A stretch of 64,000 nucleotides of DNA, from positions 196,767,310 through 196,831,309 of the forward strand of contig OV884056.1 of the NCBI GenBank assembly GCA_930367215.1. The letters are read 5' to 3'. Of this stretch, positions 56,640-64,000 are shown piece by piece. The translations under genes were made by a program, and so were the position numbers. Under the pieces are notes generated by a model that had not been told where the DNA came from, did not search any database, and saw only the letters and a list, made by a program, of their open reading frames with translations. The DNA is from Pollenia angustigena. Its lineage: Eukaryota > Arthropoda > Insecta > Diptera > Polleniidae. Each line of letters opens with the position of its first letter. The stretch's first letter is position 1.

Positions 56640-56896
56640 CACAGTGGCTGAAAATCGTTTTTCATTGGCCAAAAATCTGTAACTTTTGCACCGATAGAGA
56701 TAATTTTGCAATTTTTTTTGCAGGAGAGAAGACTTCTTGAACTTTTTTACAGTTTTAATTTTGTTAAAATCCGTTCAGCAGTTGTTGAGAAATTTAAGGT
56801 CAAAGTTGAACTTTTGATATTTTTTAGCATTTAGTGTGAAAATGCTAATGATTGAGATTGAGAACTATGGTATTTTTTTATAAAAAAAGTGGGTTT

Positions 56897-57166
56897 TTTT
56901 CAGCCCACTGTTTTAAGAACTTTTTAATCTACATAACTGCCGAATTTCGTTAGCATATCTTTGTTCATGTCAGATTTATAGAATGTCAAACCTTAAAAAT
57001 ATTATTTTTTACTCATATTGAAAGCCCTTTTATTCATTTACACTATATTTTATTAATTTTAATGTTTGACATTCTATAAATCTAACATGAATAAAGGTAT
57101 CATAATGAATTTTGGCAGTTATGTAGATTAAAAAGTTCTTAAAACAGTGGACTGAAAAACATCCCC
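56897..57166. repeat. Inverted repeat inside Transib
   Basis: CCCACTGTTTTAAGAACTTT, then TTAATCTACATAACTGCC, pairs with the inverse at 57114-57160. Arms about 110 bp, spacer about 50 bp. The outer word CACTGTTTT echoes the element's heptamer. Confidence 0.75.
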
Positions 57167-57805
57167 ATTTTTGATAAACAAATACCCAAATTCCCAATCC
57201 CGGAAAACGGCTTTAAATTTTTTTTTTTTGTTCAATAAAGGCAATATAATTTACCATTCGATATTGCACAGAATTTTCTAGAAAATAATGGTCATATTAG
57301 AAAACATTACTGTTCTAAATTATTAGAATTTTTTACTCAAATAATTTTTTTTTTGTTTGTTTGAAAAATTTGGTTTGGAATAGGGCATATGGGAGTAAAA
57401 ATGTCAAACTCACTATAAATTGCTTCTACAAGCATACACTTAATGTTTTCTTTTGAAAAATATTAACATTTTTATATATTTCTGGAGAAATTCGTATTCA
57501 TATTACCTTTATATGCATATACATTCGCCTCGTATATGCCACTATACCTTAAAAAAAATGTATAGGCATGTAATAATACCTATGATCATTTTGTGAATAA
57601 ATTTCTACATTATCAACTCTACAACAGGTTCAACTGGAACCAGTTCCACTAGAAAACTTTTTAGATTAAAAAAATAAATAAGTGTAAATTTTAAATTTTT
57701 TTTTCTTTTTTTATTTAAATAACAATAGGGACAAAAACCTATTTTTTGCTTAAATAACAATAAAATTTATTATATCTACTATTGATTCGGTTGGAAAATT
57801 GCCTC

Positions 57806-58871
57806 TTAATATTTCATCTTTGGTTTTGTATTATCTTTGTCCTTTAGCAGCCCTTTTGCTTCTTCATCTAAGTCCCGATGTTCTACTTTCCATTGACTTC
57901 GAATGCTAGAGATGAGCGGATCTGACGTTGCCAACAATATATTAAACAGATCTTCGTTCGTAAAATCTCGTGACATTTTTCTGGTATTGTGCTTCCTATA
58001 AAATCTGTAATCTTTATTCCTTTTTTCTTGGGCTTCTTCTGACAGATCTCCTAGTGGTACTAAATGATGCCTAATGACATCCTCTGCATGATAAAGGATT
58101 TTATGAACCGTTGCAGACATATTTCTCCATGGATATTTGATAGTATATATTCGAGCTGTTTCTTTGGCATAATCCCCAAATTTTCTATAATCAATTTGTT
58201 CATTGCATGCAAGTACATCAATGATTGTTTTAAATCTTGATATAAGACTTATATCAACACCTGTTATTTCAGATGCTTTTTTGGGATCAGAAAAGAACCT
58301 TCTTGCTGTATTCCCATCATTCGTATTGCCTGATCCTTGTTTTGGTTGGTCTATAATCAAGCCACATTTGCGAAATTCATCCTGAACATGCTTCTTTTTT
58401 ATACTTCTTAAATCTTTGTTGGTTTCATTGTTTCTTATTGATCCTGTAGGTCCAAAATCCAAATCATAACTGATTTTTAGTATGTGCTCCATAATTCATA
58501 TTCTTGTATGTAGCGGCGATAATCCAAATTCATATGCATTAGTATTATCTAATGATTTTTTCGGGACTTGGTTTAGTTTGCTTCATGTGGTTTGGCATAT
58601 AATGCAGCTGGATGAAGCCTTTGTGTCAGTCAAAGCCTGGCCTACTTTTTCGTCTATCATCGTTAGCACTAATTGATAGTTAACTTCAATTATATGGCCA
58701 TCTATTTCTAATTCTAATGGCCGTAGTGTTGCAATTTGGGCTCTTATATAACTGGTTTAATATGGAATATAAATTGAGTTTTCCTTCAATGTAACTTAAA
58801 ACATCTTCCTCCTTTTTATTTTTAAAATACTCTTCGGATAATTCTTTATAGCTGAAGCTCTCCATTTTTAT
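57806..58871 (-). pseudogene. Transib (RAG1-like) transposase, C-terminal part
   Basis: A 228-codon intact minus-strand frame (58492-57806) carries NTNDGNTARRFFSDPKKASE, YPWRNMSATVHKILYHAED, VPLGDLSEEAQEKRNKDYRF and SRDFTNEDLFNILLATSDP. This is the C-terminal catalytic region shared by Transib transposases and RAG1; the Glu in SEEAQE (about 58028-58045) is the likely third catalytic residue. Upstream on the same strand, broken by stops and frameshifts, lie LVLTMIDEKV (Asp codon 58652-58654, likely second catalytic residue), a CIIC zinc pair (58595-58606) and LSPLHTRI. Nothing corresponding to the N-terminus or first catalytic Asp is seen, and the whole coding span is about 350 codons against the usual ~650-700. 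In an intact element this enzyme nicks and hairpins DNA next to the CACWGTG heptamer. As it stands it is inactive. Confidence 0.88.
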
Positions 58872-59087
58872 AGATATTTAAAAATTAGATTGTTATTGCT
58901 TAGATATATTTTAACAACTGAGATTTTATTCGAATACCACTTATACATAGCTTGCGTAATACTGTGTTCCTAGGCAGCATAATAAGGTAGAATAAAAAAC
59001 TAAATTGGGCTAAAGTAGGAAACGCTTAAAATCCCACAGGTATTGGTAATTATATAATATAATATACCTAGCACAACTTGGCTTGGT

Positions 59088-60160
59088 ACATTTATATTCC
59101 AGTCATATGAATAGGTTGAATAAAAAGAACAAAAGAAATGTTTCGAATAATTTTACACAAACTAAAAAAGTGTTCTATAGGCTGGTCCAAACAGGTGCAA
59201 AAGTGCATTTGGGTTTAAAGTAGATACTTTCACCTGCCTACATCTATTAAAATCTCTCTAACCCCTTTTGACTCTCTTAAATTCTATACTTCTGAATTTC
59301 AATTTGAAAAAATATTTAATAACACAGCAGGTATAATCGGTACACTAATACAACATAACATTGTTTGAAGACTGCTTTACTACCAATATAAAAAATGTTG
59401 AACCCACTATTGATAACAGTTTGACATAAAACATAATCCATCCGATTAAAAAACTAGAAAAACCGTTATAAAATCAAGCCAAAAAATCCGTTTTATCCGA
59501 ATAACTCCAAAGGCAAAGGAGATAACCTAAAAATTTAAGCATATTTTTTGTAGCACACCTTAAATTTAATTTTTTTTGAAATCCATAAAATATTTTTGGT
59601 GAATTTTTTAAAAGTTTGAATTTCCGAGGTTACCAATTTTAGAGGTCCGCAAGTCACACTCCCGACCCTCCATTCTTTCAATTCAACTCAAAGGCTACCC
59701 GGCCTTGACAGTTTAAAATTTCATTCAAATATGTTCAGCCGTTCATAAGAAGCAAAATAATTTTTCAAAACAAAACGTTCGTAAACCCTTGTGTTATATT
59801 TCAGTCATATGAGCAGCTTAAATAAAAATAGCAAAAAAAAATGTTGTGAGTAATTTCATTAAAATGAAAAAAGTGTTCAACAGACAGTTCCAAACAGTTG
59901 AACCAGTAAATATGGGGTTAAAGACGACACTTTCAGCTTTCTGATGGTACTAAAATCTCTTTAACCCATTTTGACCCTAACAAGTTCTACTCCTCTAAAA
60001 TTCGGATTTAACTAAAATATAGAACCTGGTGAAACATTTAATAACACTTCAGGTATAAATGATACAGTGATGTAATGAACCACTTTTTAAAGACTACTAT
60101 CCCACTAATATAACAAAAAAATTTCGAACCGTTATTGATAACGGTTTGCGAGAAATCATA
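59088..60160. repeat. Two diverged direct repeats inside Transib
   Basis: 59088-59475 and 59798-60160 share ttccagtcatatga, aaaaaagtgttc, aaaatctctttaaccc, aataacac...caggtataa and tattgataacrgtttg in the same order, about 705 bp apart, at perhaps 70% identity. Noncoding. Confidence 0.65.
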
Positions 60161-60388
60161 ATTTAGTTCTGATCAAATTTACAAAAATTAATTTTTTTCT
60201 AAATCAACATAAAATATTTGTTTCCAGCAGCATGCCACAGCCACAATTATCAATATTTTAATCTAGTTTTTTGGATACCTTAGTTCTAATATGTTTGCTA
60301 TCGAATGGCATAAAAATTTTTGAAATCGGCGATAACAAAAAATTGGACTTTTGGCCGATGAAATTCAATTTTCAGCCACAGTGCGGCC

Positions 60389-60715
60389 TAAAAAACACTT
60401 AATTGACAACATCTTTTATAAGTTGTTGTTGTTTTTATTTTGTTTTTCTTAACCTACTTACAACTACAATTAATGTTGAGAGAATTTCAACTAATTATCT
60501 TTAGTTTTTCTAAAATCTTTATGGATGAAGTTTCCTGATGATCTGGCCAAAACAACCAGTGAAATGCGCATAGAAATAGCTTATCCCATCAACAATAAAT
60601 TTCAAGTGTTTTTATCAATAATAAAAACTGGGAATTAAGCACGAATAACAAAATCTTTTGAAATTAAAATTTTGTATTCCCAAAAATTAAAATTACTTTT
60701 TGATAATTCTTAACA
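60389..60715 (+). repeat. Dispersed repeat copy B, right part
   Basis: taaaaaacactt, tttttcttaacctacttaca, ttatcccatcaacaataaa, then GGGAATTAAGCACGAATAAC. Joins 56639 when the Transib element is removed. Confidence 0.75.
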
Positions 60716-60770
60716 TTTTTAAAACTGCCGTTGAAAATCACCCTCAAAAGTTAAAATCATAGAGCCTTCA

Positions 60771-60951
60771 TATCCCTACAAGAAATGAAAGAGCGAGTAG
60801 TCACATTTTTCAATTTGGTGTTAAGAAAATGATAGAAAGAAATGACCGAATGTGACCGACCGAAAACTTTATTTCGGTCATTTCTTTCTATCATTATCTT
60901 AACACCAAAATGAAAAATGTGACTACTCGCTCATTCATTTCTTGTAGGGAT
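60771..60951. mobile_element. Palindromic MITE (181 bp, ~78-bp arms)
   Basis: ATCCCTACAAGAAATG, GAGCGAGTAGTCACATTTTT, TTGGTGTTAAGA and GAAAGAAATGACCGAA return inverted to CTTGTAGGGAT, with only a few indels and a spacer of about 20 bp. High arm identity suggests a young foldback. Confidence 0.88.
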
Positions 60952-60993
60952 GTAAGTAAGTATAAGAATATTAAAAACCCAAATCTTGATATT

Positions 60994-62499
60994 CAGGGTT
61001 GTCAGATGTGGCGATTTCTCGCCAAACGTGCCGATTTTCAAACATGTTTAGCGACCTAATTTGTGATTTGGCGACATGGCGATTTTTTGGCGATTTATAA
61101 AATTGTTAAAATCGCCAACTGGCTATTTTTGATGACCTATGAATTTGTTTTGAAATTCGTTTAATTCAATACGTAGAAATAATATTATTTTAATGCTCGT
61201 ATTTTTATGAACGAAATTTCAGGCAATCATATGTATGATAGGTATTTGATGTTATGTTCAAATGGCTGATGAAGTTAATGAAAATCTTCTAGAAAAGTGT
61301 TTTTTATATTGAAATTGCTCTTGAAAAAATCAATGAATAGAAAACCTTAGAACACGAATATGTTTTAGGTCTATAAACATTTTCACATTATACTTATATG
61401 TATGTGTCAATTTATTATCACAGATAAAATATGTTCTTGTTATTGATATTTTAAAGATTTTTTTGAATCCTATCATACCTTAGGACGTTTATGAAACACA
61501 ATGGAAAAAATAAGCGTTGGTTAATTGGAAAGATAACTAAATAAGTTTAGGCCAACATTTTAAAGCTACAAGGATACGGCAGATACGTAAAACTTTAAGA
61601 ACTTTACTTTGGCTGTTCTTAATATGCGGTTATAAAAACTAGTATTACCTGTGTTGAAACTATGAACTTCACTAAAACTCGCCTTCGAATTAGAATGCAA
61701 AACGAACTTCTAGACGCGTTATTAGGAGTTATACAGGCATGCTCTGTAAATCACAAGATTTCAAATAACTTGTGATTTTGAAATCACAGTTGTGATTAAT
61801 GGGTGTTTTGAAAGCCACAAAAGCTTTAACTTAGTTAAAAATGGTGGAAACAAATAAGCAAGTAATTTTAAATCGGCGGCCACTTAGCTGACTGGTTTAA
61901 AATCAAAATTATGAAAAAAGCTTTTTGTCCAGAACACCTTTTTTGTGATTTCAAATCACTTTCACAAAAAGTGATTTTCAGAACATGCCTGATAAGTTAT
62001 ATGAATGGGAATAGTACATGTTGCACTTCTTTTGTACTTTCGTTGAATAAATGTTATACCCTCACAATGTATTCCAAATTAGAAGACAAATAGCAAGTCT
62101 TGAAGGGAAAGCATTTTAGATATATAATAAAACTGCAGTTATTGTATATAGTGAATTTCTTATATATGTTTAGTACTAGCCACAAAAAATCTTTTTTTGT
62201 TGCTTAAAGTAGACTGCTAGAAATTATTTTGTAGTAAACATCGTACCTTTTTTGTGCTCACTTACAATTTTTATTTCGCTCTAATTAAAAATTAAGCAAA
62301 ATATATATTATGGCGACTTTTTTTGAATTTTTGGCGTATTTAAGCGATACGGAACTAATTTAGTTTTTAGAATTTATAAAAAATATTTTTAATAATTTAA
62401 AAAATATGTATTTTATTGTCAAAAACTTGTAAACAAAGGCTTTGGCGATTTTTGATATTGAATTTGGCGAAAAAGGTCAAAATCGATCTGACAACCCTG
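60994..62499. mobile_element. hAT-type element with GGCGATTTT repeats
   Basis: 14-bp perfect ends CAGGGTTGTCAGAT. TGGCGATTTT-type words cluster at the left (61018-61130) and right (62310-62480). 1506 bp; no transposase. Flanks TTGATATT and TTCTTTTA do not match, so the duplication has decayed or the insertion was rearranged. The element at 61734 is nested inside. Confidence 0.75.
61734..61991. mobile_element. Nested TIR element (CAGGCATG ends)
   Basis: CAGGCATGCTCTGTAAATCAC and, inverted, CAGGCATGTTCTGAAAATCAC. 258 bp with repeated GTGATTT/AAATCAC palindromes. AGTTATA precedes the left end and occurs three bases after the right end, perhaps the target duplication. Confidence 0.7.
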
Positions 62500-62930
62500 T
62501 TCTTTTATGCGTGCATACGCGTGAGTTTGTTGTTGTAGAAATAACAACAACAACAGAACAAAAACAATAATTATTATAATGTTTAAAACGTAAATACCAT
62601 ATCGGGCATGATGCTGGTGTTTTAACATTCTGTAAGTTGAAAACGGGTAAGTAAGTCAATCATAATGATTTCTTCAAGCACGAATTCGGAATTTTGAGAT
62701 TGATTCAATCTTAGTTTAATTTAATTCATTCTCATTTTTGGATTATTTCAAGTACGGATTAGGGATTGAATATGGATAAGTTAAGTACTTCGCGATTGAA
62801 AATCCGTACTTGATTCAAGAAAATCCTTACTCACCGTACTATCAATACCGCTTCGGATTGATTTTAGTACGGATGGATTGATTTTTCTTTTGAGTGTATT
62901 TATCTGTATTTCTGTAGCTCAAGTTTAACC
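62500..62930. other. Intergenic with GTACGGAT-rich patch
   Basis: 62750-62875 repeats AGTACGGATT/AATCCGTACT in both orientations (at least five), like a subterminal array of an element whose ends I could not fix. No gene. Confidence 0.4.
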
Positions 62931-62931
62931 G

Positions 62932-62965
62932 CAGTTCGGTTTGTGCTTTGTTGTGATACAGACGT
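62932..62965 (+). promoter_or_regulatory. Internal jockey-type promoter (Inr + DPE)
   Basis: Initiator cAGTTCGG with +1 at A 62933. AGACGT (62960-62965) begins exactly at +28, matching the downstream promoter element RGWYV(T) and its strict spacing. Jockey and I-type LINEs use such TATA-less internal promoters starting at their first base. Confidence 0.7.
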
Positions 62966-64000
62966 GTATTTTAGCCCCGCATACAATTTGAACTATTAAT
63001 TAATCACATTTGATTTTGTAATCTAAGCAGCGAATGGACGCTTAAAAAAAAAAACAAAATAATATATTTTGTTAATTAAATTATTTAACATACTAATAGT
63101 GAACAATTTAAAACGATCAAATTAAATAAAATAAATCAGCAAAAATATATATGTACGTATGAATGTTCATACATGTGTATAGATATTCTGAAAAAAACAT
63201 TTAAATTCTGGTTTTTCTTTTGTTGTTGTAAAAAACAATAAATAATAAAAATATTAAAGCAAAGCAAAACGGTGAAAAACAAAAACAACTCTTTGCATGA
63301 GTACAAACAGTGAAACAACACTAAGACAAAATGAAAGAAACGTTTACGTTTTAGTTAATGCAAATGAAAATAATGCAGAAATAAATAAAACCAAACAAAT
63401 TAATATTAACTACCTAACGGCTAAGCCAATTACTCGAAGACGTTCCCTCTCACCCTCGGTATTTACACAAACGGTGGATAGTGACTCATTAAAAAAACTA
63501 CAACAAGATTTGGTGACAAGTGTTGCCAGGCCAGCAAGTATTGCCGTGACGTCAAAAACAAATTTAGTGGGCAATGATACCATGAACTTAAACACAAATG
63601 CAATGGAAAACCCCCCTGTAAAAAGTTGTCAAAAGCCTACAGTACAAGTTGGTATGGACAGGTACATAACAGTGCTTAAACGGGGACGCAGCCCTACCTC
63701 TGCAGCAGTTGCTTCGGCCTCAAAAGTACCATCTTTTGATAAAATAAATACACAAAATCGTTTCGCGATTCTGGAGGATGAATCCTCTGAAGCACCAAAC
63801 GTCATTAAATCGTCTAAGCCACCCCCGATATACCTTAGAGAGCAAAACTCTAATGAGTTAATAAAAAGTTTAATTTCGGAGATAGGTGAAAATTCCTTTT
63901 ATGTAGCTGCAATAAAGCGCGGTATCATTAACGAGACTAAAATACAGGTGAACCACGAGGATGATTTTCGAAAGGTAATTACAAGATTTGAGACTCTGAA
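62933..64000 (+). mobile_element. Jockey-clade LINE, 5' end (runs off window)
   Basis: A 5' end with its promoter, a 364-nt A-rich 5'UTR and an open ORF1. Most LINE copies are 5'-truncated, so an intact start suggests a full-length element continuing past 64000. Confidence 0.75.
63297..64000 (+). CDS. Jockey-type ORF1 (gag-like) protein, partial
   Basis: ATG at 63297-63299; open for 234 codons to the window end with no stop. The first 110 residues are polar and low in hydrophobics (VYVLVNANENNAEINKTK; an RRRSLSPS basic-Ser patch). From about residue 160 it reads NRFAILEDE, then PPPIYLREQNSNELIKSLI, GENSFYVAAIKRGIINETKI and VNHEDDFRKVI. The PPPI.L...NS..L and K...V..EDD.RKV pattern is the pre-CCHC (PRE_C2HC) domain of jockey-clade ORF1 proteins, which coat the element's RNA and go to the nucleus. 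CCHC zinc knuckles would be expected just beyond the window. No frameshift seen. The minus-strand 61-codon frame at 63410-63595 is a shadow. Symbol unknown; telomeric function is not implied. Confidence 0.85.
   Translation, partial: MSTNSETTLRQNERNVYVLVNANENNAEINKTKQININYLTAKPITRRRSLSPSVFTQTVDSDSLKKLQQDLVTSVARPASIAVTSKTNLVGNDTMNLNTNAMENPPVKSCQKPTVQVGMDRYITVLKRGRSPTSAAVASASKVPSFDKINTQNRFAILEDESSEAPNVIKSSKPPPIYLREQNSNELIKSLISEIGENSFYVAAIKRGIINETKIQVNHEDDFRKVITRFETL

Larger units (their letters stand above)
56640..60383 (-). mobile_element. Transib transposon with complete ends (TSD CGGCC)
   Basis: Left end CACAGTGGCTGAAAATCG; right end inverted CACTGTGGCTGAAAATTG, then ATTTCATYGGCCAAAA-like sequence at both. 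Both start with the CACWRTG heptamer that defines Transib ends and that equals the V(D)J recombination signal heptamer. The flanking CGGCC at 56635-56639 and 60384-60388 is a perfect, GC-rich 5-bp duplication, as expected for Transib. The paralogous empty site at 18674-18688 confirms the boundaries. 3744 bp. The transposase remnant is on the minus strand; the interior also has a ~110-bp-armed hairpin and two direct repeats. Confidence 0.92.

Noticed and set aside
57806..58492. A host single-copy gene of unknown function or a domesticated RAG1-like gene
   Set aside because: It is enclosed by Transib ends with an intact target duplication and has a frameshifted 5' part, so it is a transposase remnant. 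Domestication would need evidence of selection.
60994..62499. 8-bp target duplication for this element
   Set aside because: The flanks TTGATATT and TTCTTTTA match at only half the positions; the hAT call rests on ends and subterminal repeats alone.
62933..64000. Telomeric HeT-A/TART-type element
   Set aside because: The ORF1 domain is shared by the whole jockey clade; nothing here (no telomere array, no head-to-tail copies) supports a telomeric role.

Overview
This is a 64 kb, strongly AT-rich stretch of a higher-fly (Diptera, schizophoran, probably calyptrate) genome. I infer this from one recognisable host gene whose homeodomain is that of the insect Hmx (H6-like homeobox) protein, from long AT-rich noncoding tracts, and from a fly-type transposon load (jockey-clade LINE, Penelope, Transib, hAT, Helitron, Tc1/mariner, tRNA-derived SINEs). 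No species is claimed.

Layout. 1-6300: the 3' half of Hmx on the + strand. It comprises an internal coding exon (701-810), a 3.2 kb intron carrying a TIR MITE and a hAT-like element, and the terminal exon (4040-4785) with acidic stretch, homeodomain and C-terminus. After the TAG stop the same frame stays open for another 216 codons (4786-5436) of coding-like, Ala/His/Gln/Gly-rich sequence. A GC-rich stem-loop begins 16 nt past the stop, so this looks like a stop-codon-readthrough gene. Earlier exons lie upstream of the window. 5437-6300 is the AU-rich 3'UTR.

6300-62930: no further host gene that I can support. It is a gene desert built from nested, mostly non-autonomous transposons, many with readable boundaries. 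hAT-type elements with 8-bp target duplications lie at 8550-9189, 29329-30558, 46118-47294 and 47433-48852, with probable ones at 2599-3315 and 60994-62499. A 225-bp hAT-type MITE occurs twice in opposite orientation (32314-32538, 35958-36182). There are two Helitrons (31653-32312, 39762-41310), two internally deleted Tc1/mariner copies (21058-21638, 54841-55730), a 5'-truncated LINE reverse transcriptase (26430-28362), a Penelope GIY-YIG fragment (about 35270-35921), several tRNA-derived SINEs, and many foldback/MITE repeats. A 3.7 kb Transib element (56640-60383) has RSS-heptamer-like ends, a perfect CGGCC target duplication and a RAG1-like transposase remnant.

62931-64000: the 5' end of a jockey-clade LINE with an internal Inr+DPE promoter and an uninterrupted ORF1 running off the window.

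The genes do not form an operon or pathway. The biological logic is one developmental transcription factor gene beside a large transposon-filled intergenic region that may also hold its regulatory DNA (candidate AT-rich homeodomain/Sox-type motif clusters at 13671-13700 and 49730-49850). All similarity calls were made by eye; none was checked against a database.
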